NCBI GenBank assembly: GCA_013399855.1
Contig: VXAY01006800.1
Location: 384,151-448,150, forward strand
Direction: 5' to 3'
DNA from: Oxyruncus cristatus
Lineage: Eukaryota; Chordata; Aves; Passeriformes; Cotingidae
DNA length: 64,000 nt
This document shows, in pieces, positions 48,056-60,899 of the stretch. The notes below the pieces were generated by a model, which was not told the DNA's origin, did no database searches, and was given only the letters and a program-made list of their open reading frames with translations. Numbering within the stretch: the stretch's first letter is position 1; the number at the start of each line of letters is the position of its first letter. The translations under genes were made by a program, and so were the position numbers.

Positions 48056-48170
48056 ATGATAATAAATAATAATAATATTTGATAATAATAATAAATATAT
48101 TTGATAATAAATAAATAAATAAATAAATAAATATACTTGATAATATATAATAATAAATGATAATAAATAA
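48056..48170. repeat. AATA/ATA-rich microsatellite
   Basis: Imperfect (TAA)n and (AAAT)n units, including a pure run of about seven AAAT units (about 48108-48132) and repeated TTGATAATA modules. It lies between two ancient LINE pieces. Confidence 0.95.
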
Positions 48171-48214
48171 TTTTGATGGTGTCTCAAGATTTTGAATTTT
48201 TACGATTTAGTCCT

Positions 48215-48395
48215 GTTATCTGGACATTCCTATGTAGATACCCCAATTGCTCATTGGGTGATTCTCATTTTCCTACAACAGTTTTCAGCTGACTTCCATG
48301 ATTTTAGCATCCTTGTCAAATGTTCTGTAACAATCTTTACCAGGTTGCTCAGTGGTGATGTTATAAGGTACTCTTCCCTTACTTTGTCAGCTGTT
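48215..48395 (-). mobile_element. Second ancient LINE endonuclease-region fragment
   Basis: GATACCCCAATTGCTCATTGG followed by GGTGATTCTC corresponds, in antisense, to the segment that encodes the conserved GDFN..P..DW endonuclease motif. CAGGTTGCTCAGTGGTGATG and TAAGGTACTCTTCCC then follow in order. Frame and motif residues are lost. Part of it covers the same LINE region as 47575-47930, so it is a separate copy or a duplicated part. Confidence 0.55.
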
Positions 48396-51300
48396 CCTCA
48401 TTGACCTTCCTCAACGAGCACTTTCCAGGAAGCTCAGTGCCAGAAACTTTCTGCCATGCAATTAATTTCATAAGAAAATCTTCCATAAGTAACTCTAAAA
48501 GGTTATTATCTACCTGTCTATGTCTATACCAGTATATTAATTTGGGAGAACAGACAGAAGCACCTCTTGTCATTCTGATGTCTTCACCTTTGTTCTCAGA
48601 ATTTTGTAGTTATTTCTAGTTGGCTTAGGGTCACTGATACCAATATGGATAAGCAGCTTAGAGTAGCACTGATGTTTTCAAGGTCTTTGCAAGACGCTGA
48701 AGGTCATCACATTCAGATGCTTGGGTGTGTCATGGCAGATTCTATTTGCAATTAAAATGGTGAAAATAACAAGAAGATTAATTGCTTTCTGTGGATGTAT
48801 TACAGATTCATATCAATGTAATTGAGCTCATAATGTAGCCCATTGACAGGTGAGTTCGTTCATATGAAGTGATTTCATTGTTATTGTTCTTGCCACAGTA
48901 CTTTCAAATAAATGTAGACCTCAATTTATTCTCACATTTGAAATTCATTAAAAATATGCATAAAATAATATAATCCCTCTTAAAATATATGCTTAACTAA
49001 TTTCATCTCAAGTAAAAACATTGCTTATTTCGTCTTTAGGTCAATATGGAACTAATAGATGGAAGTAAGTGTTCTCATAGATGTTAGCACTGATATTGGT
49101 GGTAAGTATGGATGAGTGTCTGCTAGCACAGTAGTGAACTTGATTTCTGCAGCCAGGTTGCTTCTGGTACTGGATGCAGTTCAGCTGTCAATAACTTCTA
49201 CCACGAAGCCACGCTGTGGAGGAAAAACTTAAGTTACACAGTGCAAGGATTTTCAGCTTCTGTGACCTTTCTACCTGCGCTATTCAATGTCACTGAGCAG
49301 CAGGCATCATGAGCACTCGTTGGAATCCCAGCATGAACCACCTCAGTCACATATTAACTTAACGTTGGATTGGAAAATCCCTTCACTTCACAGTTGTTGG
49401 TTCATCTCTGGCAGCAGGAGAGGCAAACAAAATAGCTAAAAGCCTGTGTTCAATTTTACATGTATCAGCAATATCATAACTTCAGAGAAAACTGTAATCT
49501 TACAAAATAAAACCACTTAAAATCAAAATTGTTGGCCCACAGTCAAGTCTTCCTGTATGAGGGGTTCTTACCTGTGCCCATTCCTGGTCATTAGAGTCTT
49601 CACTGCTGTGAACTCTACATGGACTAAGTGCAAGAGTCCTGGTATGAATTTAGTAGGTGAAGTTATATCAGCTTGAATTGAGCCATCACTGGAGAAATTA
49701 TCTCACTCTCTCACCCAGGATGCAGCAAAACACGTGTGTGTTACTGTTGTCATAGGACAATAACACATTATATCAAACACAAAAGAAGGTTATTCCCAGG
49801 TGTTGGAGAAACATTTGCATTAATTACGGTCTTATATTGAAACCCCTTAAAAACATTTCTGACTGTTCTAATTTCAATTTGTGGAAATAGCATACATTTG
49901 ACAGGGAAAAGAAAGATTTTCTTTGTTTTATACGCCTATTGTGTCGTAGAATAAGCACAATGGCACAATCCACTGGTAAATGAATGCTTCTTTTGGAGAG
50001 TACTAGGAAACAGAGGGTATGCTGCTAAAACAAAACCAATTGTAAAACCATTCAGTATTACAGATACAGATTTTTGAAAACTCAAACATAGTCCTCCATC
50101 CTCCCCACAAAAGCACACTGCTAGCAATTTCACTTTATAAGCAAGGTACATTAGAGATAAGTTATTACATAGAGAAGAAAATCTCCAACAAACTATAAAG
50201 AATTTAGATGATACTGATATCAAGACTAAACTATTTGCATAACCTTGAGTGTTGGCCAGCAGATGACAAAATCTAACTCCAAGGTCACAAACCTTTCCAA
50301 GGGGAAATTTGTAGCTTCAAGTCTTTTATTAATGAAATAGTAAATCACTTTAAAGCAGTTATTCTGAGAAGGAATTACATTATTCTGAGCTTTTGTGCTT
50401 GGAAAGTTCATCCTCTGATTTCCTGTTCTCCCAATTAGCTAAACATTCTGCTATTGACTGTATTGGGTAACTTTCCAAATAAGGCTAAATAAATATTACA
50501 CCTTTTATTTTATCTCTGTTATAAAATGACTTTACCCTGCACACTCCAATTTTCAGTTTAAGTCTTTTAAAAACATCCAAGTTAGAATAATTTAATCAGG
50601 AAGCAAATTTTAAGACAAGATGTGAGAAAATGGAACCCATACTCCTTTAAATGAGTGCAGGAAACTGTAGATATGTTCAAGGAATTGTGTTGATACAATG
50701 TGCAGTGGTAAACTCCACATGACAAACTTCTGGCTTATGTTTGTCATTGCTCTATATGACCCTCATGCTATTGAGGGCTATTAGCCTTTACTGCAATTGC
50801 AGCATTTATATAATATTTTTTTTTTTAATATTTGGAAAATATATTTTCTTCTTTCTTAAATCCTGTTTAATACTTCTGCATGTTCTCTCACTCCCAGATT
50901 CTTGAAATCCTAAGTCCTAACTGAATGCTCCCATAGCAATTTAGGAGTCTGGAAAAAAGATTAGGAGCACAGATATTAATTGCATTAGATCTTTATGCTA
51001 TTGATATGATGTCTCACATGGCAAACATAGACATTTTGTGACATTTGAGGTGTCCTAGGATATTTCCGACAGCTGCTGCTCCAAAAGCTCTTGTCCATAG
51101 GCCCCTATAACATTTTCAAAGCCTGTGAAGATATTTCAGATACCACAAGGAGCCTTAGTTTGCAGAGGACAGCTTAGGTAGGTGGCTGATTTCAAAGACT
51201 TACTTTACAAAGCCAAGAAAGTTAAGAGAACGACTCAATTTTCTCTAAACTAGATATATTTGTCCAGTTACATTTCTATACAAGCTCCACTCATCATACT

Positions 51301-52345
51301 AAGATATATTCTTTATCTGTAACAAGATCCTAAGCACTGAAATCGCACTTGGAGAGCTACGGAGAGACACTTAATCTGAGTCTTACTCTAAATGTTGGAT
51401 GCTGAGTTCAGTCAGGTTTTTGATACTTTTTCCCACTAGTCTCAAAAGCCAGCTAAATGAATTTAGTCTGCTTAAAACCCCTATATTTTAGTTTGGGACC
51501 AAAACAAATTCCACGGCTCAGGTTTAATTGTGATGATCTCCTATGATTAAACATAGGATTTATGATATTTAGGAACAGAATTACTGGAAATGTAATAGAA
51601 GCACTGGCATTGTAACTGTGGTAGTCTTATTGCAGAACAAGGTTTTCTAGGGACAGGTAACTACCTTCTTTAGAGCTAAATGTCTCTCATGATTAGGAAA
51701 ATGGAAGCCCTGGGAAGACTTCTTTTAGTGTGTTTCAAGATGAAAAACATCGTGACAATAATGTGTAAAATGATGAGGTTTGGATTTTTTTGTTCATTTC
51801 GGTTTTTGTAAAAAAGTTGTGACTAGACAACTACTTGTGGTGCCTCCAAGGGCCATTTTTTTCAAGATTTGCAGCATAAATCTAGAGACCTTGGTGGCTA
51901 AAAAAAATGTTTTGTTTATTTTATCTTCAAACTGTGGTTTTATACATCGCTTGAGGTAATTTAACAATGCTTACTTTAGGAACATAATTTCTGCTTAGCT
52001 GAAAGCACTGAAAGCATGTAAATACAGATTTTGAACTTGCCTTTAGCTCTTTATACATTTTAATGCAAATTTGCAGTAAAGAAAGTTTTGTTTTTCTTCA
52101 TTAGATTTATGGAACTTCGGTCTGATTTAAACCTTTCCTAAAATAAATGACATGGCACCCAAGTGATTTAAACCAATGATTTATTTCACTGTATAAATGC
52201 TGAATGACCCACAGGAATTCCTCCATAAGGAGGAGCAGCTCATGGAGATGAAGAAATAGAAGAGCTGAGCTAGAGAGGCTTTAATGCATTCCTATTTATA
52301 AGTGATATTTACATTATTATGGAGTCAGCTTTTGTGCAGTTTGTA
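48396..52345. other. Long A+T-rich interval, nothing recognised
   Basis: About 4 kb. No named repeat or credible exon is visible. The longest frames are 95 codons (49936-50223, minus) and shorter. A T-run lies at about 50817-50826. Confidence 0.5.
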
Positions 52346-52377
52346 CAGTGTGATACACTGCAGTTTGAGAAACTGCA
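52346..52377. repeat. Two abutting perfect palindromes
   Basis: CAGTGT-GAT-ACACTG occupies 52346-52360, and TGCAGTTT-GAG-AAACTGCA occupies 52359-52377, sharing two bases. Both have 3-nt loops. The first half of the second palindrome, GTGCAGTTTGT, also occurs just upstream at about 52334. Confidence 0.9.
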
Positions 52378-55269
52378 GGGCCAGGATCTGACTTCAAGGC
52401 TGTGTGCCCAGAGCCTTATCCTCTCTCTGCAGCGTGGCTAAAGAAACTTCAGCCCTCTCACCCTCTACCTCATCCCTCTCAGCAGATTTTCATTTCCTTT
52501 GTGTCCTTCTCTCTTTAGACATAACTGCTCTTATCCTCACCTACAGCCATCCACACAGCTGCTAAATGAGGTGGCAGGTATTGATGTGTCCCTGCATCTT
52601 TTTACTCCCTGACAGCACCAGGCTGTCCTTCTTTTCTGCCTTTTTTGCAACCATCTTGCTCATAAATCTGCCTATTATTCTCTTCTATCAAGAGCAATAC
52701 TTTCTTTCCTGCCCTTAAATGCAAGAAAGGACATACAACCACATCAGTCCAATATGGTTCTGCAAAGGGAAGCCAAGTTTCTGCCAGGGGGAAGGTGAGG
52801 AGGAAGGGAACAGAGGATACGACAGATGACAGCAAGGTAGGAGTGACCGCAGCAGTTACAAATGCTTACATGGGTCACTGCTCACCAGCAGAAGCTATCA
52901 TCCTCCATTCTCACACTAGCAGCAGCAGTAGCCTGGCTACTTCTGACTAGATGGAAAAGACAACAGGAGACAGAAATCATCTATTTGGGCAGAAATTGTT
53001 GCTGCAATAGTCAGAATCCTATGCCTAAGAAGGAAAAAGCATTGGGCTCTACAGAAACATTTTGTCAGCCAAGTCAACCTGTAGAGTGCTCTCTGGACTG
53101 CACTTGTTCTGTATTACTTGCCCTAGACAGCTGTATGGGTTAATCGTCCTCATTTTCTGTCTTGGTTAATATCAAAAGAAAAGATTTCTGCATAGACAGA
53201 GATGGCTGAATTAGTGACAACCACTCCCTGTCTCCTTGGTAAGGTACTTCAGAAGGGATGGTATTGCAGGAAGAAGAGCGCAAGAATGAACTGGGGCTTG
53301 GTAAAGGAGTGGTCAGTTAGTGAATACCTCAGGTAAGGAACACTTTTTTTTTCCACTCCTGAGATACGTTTTGTTAGCAGAGATCCCAGATGCTCTTGTC
53401 ACACTTACACGGGTGTACGCTAAGTCTTAGGGTGTCAAAGGACGGGACACATTCATAGAAGAAGTGTGTGGTGCTCTTAGTCGTGCATTCTACCTAGTTT
53501 TCACTGAAGTCATTCTCTCTGCATAGTTATTTGTGTTTTACTCACTTTTTGCTGATTGGAAGTACTGTGTTGCTGGCTAACATCTATGGCAGAACTGGTA
53601 GTGAGATGTGTGTGTCCTGACTCTCAGATGAGGCTGTGAGTCTCTTCCTTTTGTCAAGTGTTGAAGTGATCAGGACTGTTTGCTTGGATGCACACCGTCC
53701 ACTTGACACCATGAATTATCATTCTCCATAGAAGCAAGAGATTGGTATTGATCAAACATGGCTGCTGTAGCTTACATTGTAAAATCTGACTTATCACCTC
53801 AGCCTTGAGAATATCTCACTTAAAATCCCTTGCAAGTTTGACATTTAATACTCTTTAAATGAAAGAGGATTTAACCTAAAGAAGATGCATTGAACCATGA
53901 ATCTACAAAAGAGCTCAAACTAGAAATTGCAAGATGTGGGCTTGCTGACTAATTTCTTACCAGTGTCTGGAGAAATCAGTCATAAATGGTCCTCACTCGT
54001 AAATATTTCTGCCTCATTTTTTTTTCTGTTTGGGAAAACAGCTCACAGGGCATGCTATGGGACTGAGTAGCTTCCCATCCCTGTTACTTTTTTGGAGGAT
54101 TGATTTTGGGTTATCCCAACTTCTGGGTGCATGTTTTCTTACTTCAGTATTGTACACTCTTCTTATTCCTCCAATTATCCCATCAGTTCTGTAGGAAGAA
54201 AAGACCTTCCCAAGAGGTTTTGGTTCAATTCATAAGTGTTCATACCAAGATTGTCCAGGATTTTATGATAACATTTATTTTAGTGTCTTATCTGAGCTAC
54301 TATATCTGTGAGACCTTTCAGAAGTGCTTCCCTATCTCCACATGGAGCTCTTCTCCGGCCACATCTTATTCTTTCTCACAGTGCATTATTACCAACAATC
54401 CTTGGTTATCACCAGCCTCCTTCTCTGCTGCTGCCATCAATCCCTGGTCAGCTCCACAGCCATCTGGCCATCAGTGTTTGAGACATACACATTAGCCCCC
54501 TGTCTTCTGGGATTCTGCATCCCTACAACTGAAACTCCTGAAAGAGTTCTGCTGGAAGGAAACAGAGTCCATGACAACCATCACTCCAAGGCAGGGCTTC
54601 CCTGAAGAGGAGAGAGCTCCTGAGTTGGATCTGGTCTGCTCTAATTTGCCACAGAAGTGCAGGACAGCCTGCAGAGAGGAGCCTGACTTGGGAAGAGCAG
54701 AGAAGATTTTTAGCTTTTGAAGGCTACTTTAAAAGCCATGAACTCCTGAAAGGGAAATGATTCAGTTATTCAGGTACAACGCTGTCCCGGGTAACCAGAC
54801 GCACTGGTTCGTGCCAATTCACACTCCGACACTGAGATGCAGACAGCACAGGCCACTTGACATCCTTTACGGTCGTGTAAATTGTCTCTTTCCCTCTAAA
54901 GTAGATCAAGACTATAAAAAGCTTAAGTAACTTTTTCACCGGTTTAAGTTATGTGCTTTAATTAAATACAGATGAGTCCAGATTTCTAAACGTTTTTTTT
55001 TTTAAAGTGTCCAAAGTATTTCCTATAAACACTTGACTGTGGAGTATTTCACTTCAGTCAGGCACTTCAGTCCTGCTAGAATGCACTTATACGTCGCATA
55101 TATTTTGTGTTGAGTGCTGTTCTGGGTGCATTTTTGTCATTGAAACAGCGAGCACTCTGTCTGTGACCGTTATCACAATTAAAGTAAAGTGGTCTCTAAG
55201 TTAATCTTTAAGATAACTTTTCAGATAAGAAACTGAATCAAAATAAATAGGGAAGGGGAGGGACAAATA
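52378..55269. other. Unique sequence, nothing recognised
   Basis: About 2.9 kb. A 131-codon frame at 54100-54495 (plus) has hydrophobic stretches but no family resemblance. A small CpG-bearing patch lies near 54785-54885. Confidence 0.5.
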
Positions 55270-55760
55270 ACACACCAAACCAAGAGGAAATGCAAAATGT
55301 TTATTTTCCCAGGGCTGCAGGCACACCAGGAACAGTCTCTCAGCACACTACCACGGCCACCCAGAACAGGGCTTGTGCTGAGCCCCCCTTTAGCTGTGGG
55401 GAGGCCAGAAATAGGTGGGAGTACTGAGAGGGGACCCAACTGGCTCTGCTGCTCAACTATGACTCTGACTGAGGCAACACAACTGACCACAGCTGCAGGG
55501 GCATACCCTAAACACTCATTTCCACCCTTATTTTTTCCTCCATGGGACACCATTCTCTGGTGCTTTCGCATGAGGGCACAGCTTCTGCAGCTCCTCCCAG
55601 CAGCTCTAAAAGGTTCATGGCTGTCACCAGTTCTGCTCCTTTCAGATGCCTCAGACCTGCCCCCTCTCCATCACGACATCTGTGGCTCCTGACTTATGTT
55701 CTTAGAGCATCCTTTCTCTTGCTGTTCCTCACACCTGACATGATGGTATACACCTGCCCT
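55270..55760. other. Locally G+C-richer patch with open frames on both strands
   Basis: This patch contrasts with its flanks and contains frames of 116 codons (minus) and 131 codons (plus). Neither shows a known domain. It could be an unrecognised old LTR-type repeat or simply a G+C-rich spot. Confidence 0.4.
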
Positions 55761-56617
55761 AACAAGACTTTTTTAGTTATTGTATTTTCAGTTAGGGACC
55801 CTTTAGTTCCTAGAGTAAGATAAATCTTCATTCAATACCTGAATGATTCCACCTCAAACGTGCTTCACTAGCCTGGCTCTGGCAGACATTTCTTTTGTTC
55901 AAACCCTTTCAGTTAGCAAAAAACTCATCAAACAAATAAATGACTGAACCAAAACACTTTCATGTTATTTAGTATGAATCAAAGCAATATATTATTATTA
56001 GAAGTGCATTACTCCAATTCATAAAGAATAAAGCACAAACGAAAAAACATTTTTTTAATGAGAGAATGAAAGCAGACAGAGCTCTTTAAGTGCCACAAAC
56101 GTCAACAACCTTAAATTGCTAAACTAAAGGAAAAACACATTTGATGGATGATTCCAGCTAAAAATTTACTTTCCCAGAATTTCAACAGCCTTAGCAAACA
56201 GGGCATAGTCCTGTAGGAGAGAGATCATCCATAAAACACACACAATGCAAGCTGCATAGCTTCCACTAATGGAGACTGTCAGAAGCAATTGCTCAGGCTA
56301 TTCCAGGTGAACCTTCCTGGAATGCCTAGAAAAGAATAATTGCAATGAGAAAAGGTGAAAGGCAGCTAAACTATTCTGTTCTGGAAGGAGAGATGGAATG
56401 TGAGAGTGACCTCTGAAACCGTGAATGGGATGGGTTGATTCGGAGGGCTGTTGTGTTTTTCTCCATAGCTCATAAAATGGGGACATTCATTGAAAGGACC
56501 AGGTAGCACATTTCTAAACCACATTTGATCCAGAATAGGGAGGTGTCACTTTTAAGTCTTGTAGACCTTACCAGTGGGTTTCACTGAGGCAAGACATTGC
56601 TACATTTGCACTAATTT
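55761..56617. other. Unique A+T-rich sequence, nothing recognised
   Basis: About 860 bases with no repeat or exon that I can support. Confidence 0.5.
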
Positions 56618-56905
56618 TAGAATCATAGAGTATCCTGAGTTGGAAGGTACCTGCAAGGATCATCGAGTCCACCTCACGGCCCTGAGAAGACAGCCCCTAA
56701 ACTCATTCCATGCATCTGAGAGCACTGTCAAAATGCTTCCTGAGCTCTGTCAGGCTTGGTGCTGTGACCACTTCCCTGGGGGCCCTGTTCCAGTGCTCAG
56801 CCACCCTCTGGGTGAAGAACCTATTTCTAATATTCAACCTAAACCTCCCTTGATATAACTTCATGTTTTTTTCCTCAGGTCCTATCACTGCTCACAGGAG
56901 AATTC
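56618..56905 (-). mobile_element. CR1 LINE, 3' end with RT tail (antisense)
   Basis: It begins TTAGAATCATAGAG and continues CCTGAGTTGGAAGGTACCTG, GATCATCGAGTCCACCTC, GGGCCCTGTTCCAGTGCTCAG and TTCAACCTAAACCTCCCTTG. The minus-strand frame at 56703-56888 gives LYQGRFRLNIRNRFFTQRV and HWNRAPREVVTAPSL, the canonical CR1 ORF2 C-terminus, and runs open almost throughout. It is therefore among the less decayed copies, though only the last ~60 codons are present. Confidence 0.96.
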
Positions 56906-57229
56906 TTCTTTCCTTATTTTTGTGAAATTGTTCACTTCAGAGACAAATGCTATGCTAGGGAATCCCTAACTAGTAAAACTTTTAATTTACTCTACAAAAC
57001 GCAGAGAATAACACAAAAATCATGTATGGAAGTTATATGACATGAATGAGGAGAATCCTTGAATAATTATTGCATCAAAATTAAGCAATTAACAGATATC
57101 TAAAAATAACAAAATAAACATGGATTTTTAAATATTAAGTCTCAGAGGTATTTCAATACTTAGCCATGAAGAGTATGTTCAGGAGTACCAGGTGTATAAA
57201 ATCCTAGTTTGCTACTTTATTTGCAAGTT

Positions 57230-57590
57230 CGTTCAGTCTCTAGATTTTGGCCCATTATTATTCTCTACTACCATTCAAGAAGCAGGAGGCTTCCATTTAC
57301 AGACAGTGGAATCTAAATTTTCAAAGTGTGTTTATATTTTTCTCACAAGGAATAACAGTCCCACGAAAATCATTGTCAGAAATAGCAGAGTTCAAACAAG
57401 GACTGGACAATCATGTGGATAATGAGAATTTAATGACCTGGGATGGCTATAAGGCAACCACTAGTGGAAAATGTTAGCTAGGAATTTTCCTCATGAGCCT
57501 TCTTGTATCTGTCTTTGAAACACATGAAACCTGCTACAGGCTGAAAAAAAATATTCACCTGGCTCAGAATGACAATTCCTAAGATCCTAA
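57230..57590 (+). mobile_element. Ancient CR1/L3-like LINE, 3' end (sense)
   Basis: In sense orientation this follows the last codons and 3' UTR of an old CR1-like LINE. IAEFKQGLDNHV (57381-57416) corresponds to the family's 'TGFKKELDKFM' end of ORF2. GGAATTTTCCTCATGAGCC, GAAACCTGCTACAGGCTG and ATTCACCTGGCTCAGAATG then follow in order, and the terminus GACAATTCCTAAGATCCTAATAG matches 'GGCAATTCCTATGTTCCTATG'. The 3' terminus appears complete; the 5' part is missing or unrecognisable. Confidence 0.8.
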
Positions 57591-59810
57591 TAGTCATAAA
57601 GATAACACTTCATGAGAGTTTTATCGACCCAGTGTGGGGCTTGTTTTTAAAGCCTTCCCTTGCTTTTATTGTCCCTGACAATGTAGCTTTTTTTTAAAAA
57701 AAAAAAAAATAGCACCAAGTGAAAGCTGAGAAATTCACACCTGATGTGTTCTTTACACTGTCTCATGTTGATAGCTTTGTCTTTTCCGAACAATATCAGC
57801 ATGAGCACCCTTAGGTGGAAGATTTCAATGCATGTTCTGATTTCAGTCACTCGGCAGAGGATACAAAAACATCACATATCTGGAAATGAACATGACTATA
57901 ATTAATAGAAAGACAACAGGATATTTAAACCTAAGGTTCCTTTCCTTATGCATTCTTTCTTTTCTATCAGCTCCGAAACATTAGTCTTTTTCTTTTCTTC
58001 TCTTATTTCCCTAAGTGTAGTATAGATTTATGCCCATTTTGAGTGTTTAATCCTTATTCTCATTATTTTATGGTTTACCTCTACCTTTTGTAGACTTTGC
58101 TTAAATGACAGTATCAGCGATCAACCACTCATTCTGCACATGGAGCTTGCAGAGCTGTAGTACAACCTCCTCCACTCTGTCCTTTCCATGCACTTCTCCT
58201 TCTATACCCATCTTTAAGAACTGGATTTATATCAGTCATCAGCTTGGCCGCTCAGGTTCGAACTACTTTCATGAGGTTAAAATGTGTTCTACAGGGACTC
58301 ATTACTTGTGCCTCAAAGATGTGCACAGCTTCTTGCTTCCTTAAACACTTATTCCTTACTGGACGTAATGAAACTCCTTGAAAACTAGCAAAGTCAAAGA
58401 GAATTAGAAATAGTTCAAAACTGGCAAGTCTTCACATTTATAGATGCAAACCAAAGAAAAGGAGGTTCTACAGTTCACACAGAGACAACAGACAAAATAA
58501 GCAAGCAACAAGAACACAGTCTGAGAGCATCTATTAGTTAGCATATATTTGGCATCTGTTATGTTTTTAACTCAGTAAAGAGTTTTTAATTCTGGAAATG
58601 TTTATCATTTATCATTGTCATCAAATGTTTTATCTCATCTATACATTAGAACAGCACATCCTGAGTTTAACTTCTGGTGTATCATTGGCTCCCAGCAGAG
58701 AGACAAGCAGGAAGTATTTCTGCTCCGTGATAGGTAGATTGGGAATCAACACAAGGTGATGCCAGTATGAACTTAAAAGTCAGACTGAGGGCAGACACTG
58801 CCATATGTTATAAACGAGCATTATGGCCTAGATAGCAGAATTGTCAGAAATGTAATTGCTAAAAATTAATAATGAGTAACTGCTGTGTTATACTAATTTC
58901 TGATGCAGATGCTGTTTGCAGTGGAAGGTAGCCGTGGACCAAAAAACAAAATTCAGAGGGGAGTATAAATATATCTTCTTTAATGTACTGCATCTGTCCA
59001 GCCCTTATAATGACAAAGATTGATTGGAATTTAAAGATTTATCTTTGGGAAAATGTAAATAAGCAGTAAAGGTAAATAAGCTTTACAATCTCAATGATTT
59101 ATTGCTAAAACCTCTTCCATTTAACAGAAGAATTTAATTGTTTCTTTTTGATATGGACTTGGAAAGATATCTTTAAAAGAAGCTTTAAACTTTCCAGAAA
59201 CTTCTTCTTTCAAATAAAATAAAAAGCAGAAACTACAGTGAGTAAAGAAAAGGAAGAAAATAAATATTTTAAATTGTGTTACTCAACACAAGTGATGACT
59301 TACTGGTGATGAGAAAATAGCTTCTTTCTTGCAGGCATGAATTCTGAGTTATCTTCTGACAATCAGTATTTCTGTTGTGTGCTGGTTTGTGACTGAAGGA
59401 ATTCATGTCTACATGCGACACAAGGAAAATATGATTGCCTTAAATATGCACACATTCAGGTCCTGCAGAAGGTCCGTGAATCATCAGTCTGAGGGGTCTG
59501 CATGAAGGATGCATTTTGTATGTGATGTTTTGTGCTTGTCTTGATCCAACCTGAGATGTCACAGCTAAACCTGTTCATGTGCTTTCTGTCAGGTGCTTTT
59601 GGTGTTAATCAGTAAAGAAAAGGAAACCACATCATGTTCCCAAGAGGAGAAGGGAACTGGATGAATCAGATTTAAAAATTACATTAGGTTCTGGGCTTTC
59701 CTTAACTGATAGAAACTCCATCCAGCTCTACAGGAGGTCCTCATTCACAGACCTCATTTGGTACATATAAGCAGGGACAGAATCTCTGTAAGTGTGCCTG
59801 GGCATTTTCT
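57591..59810. other. Unique A+T-rich sequence, nothing recognised
   Basis: About 2.2 kb. T8A14 low-complexity sequence lies at 57688-57709. No named repeat or exon is recognised. Confidence 0.5.
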
Positions 59811-59866
59811 GGTTTCGTTTTGGGTTTGGTTTTGGTATTTTTTTGGTTTGGGGTTTTTTTTGGTTC
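59811..59866. repeat. G/T-rich low-complexity tract
   Basis: About 55 bases of T with GG/GGG/GGGG runs, similar in style to 3442-3548. An open frame across it is compositional. Confidence 0.95.
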
Positions 59867-60899
59867 ATTACACTGGGCATAATTCTGCAGCAATAATCCT
59901 ATATCACTGTCTTCTCTTGGTGATCAATTGTTTCCTATTAATTGTGATAATTTTGTTAGGAAGTGCTTATTCTGTTAAGATTCTGTATACAACTCTGTCT
60001 TAACTGCCTTTAATGTTATTAATTTCATTTCTTGTTTTGACAGGCAAAAATCGATCTTAGAAGCAATCCAAACTGTTCCTAAAAACTTAAAGTAATTACA
60101 CTGTTGTGTCATTGGATAACAATCACATTTAACAAATACCTGGACTGTGGATGTTGGCAACTGAACAGTGAGCTTCAAGGAGCATAGTGCAAGTGATATT
60201 GAAAATTATATTTTATAAATCATTATTTCAAAATTAAAAAATTTCCTTTAAAAAAATAAGGCCCTTTTGTAGTTATGATTATTATTTTGTATATTAACTC
60301 AAAAATAATTGAAAAATAAACGTATTTCTTTAAATTCTATGCCTCAATATCCTTTGCTCATGGCAGGCCTGTAAGAGTTGCTTTTGCTTAATAAACACAT
60401 CCACAAAACTCATCTATGCATATTTCATGCTGCCTAATTCATGTGGGTACAGCTTTAAAACAACAAACACTGCACACCACCTGCTAGAAACCCGGAAATA
60501 AAACATAAAAGAAATAGAGCTTTTAGCATCTATAGTGAAGGCAACTACCACTTGACCTGTGCTTTGCAGATGTTCATGCTTATACCTGACATTTTTTCAA
60601 ACTACGTAATATTTTATTGGTGGAGGCAGTGGTGTTTCAAACACACAGAATCCTAAACTCAGTTGCAGTATAAATGGGTACAATTTAACTACTCAACTGC
60701 ATAAAGTATGTAGACTATGTCTGGACATAGGATTGACTTCTTGTCCAAATTCAAACACAAAAAGGGAGCATTCCAAGGGTGGAAGCAAGGATGAAGTCAG
60801 GAAAATTTAAGCCCAAATTGACTTGAATCTGACCAGGTATATAAAACACTGCAAGAAGGGCTCCTATACGTGCATATATAATAAAAGAAAAGCTAATTA
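59867..60899. other. Unique A+T-rich sequence, nothing recognised
   Basis: About 1 kb with no repeat family or exon that I can support. Confidence 0.5.

Noticed and set aside
48056..48170. CRISPR-like or satellite array
   Set aside because: Units are imperfect AATA/TAA microsatellite without unique spacers of constant size.
54100..54495. 131-codon open frame with hydrophobic segments
   Set aside because: No domain, no start context and no repeat or splice support; within chance expectation for the window.
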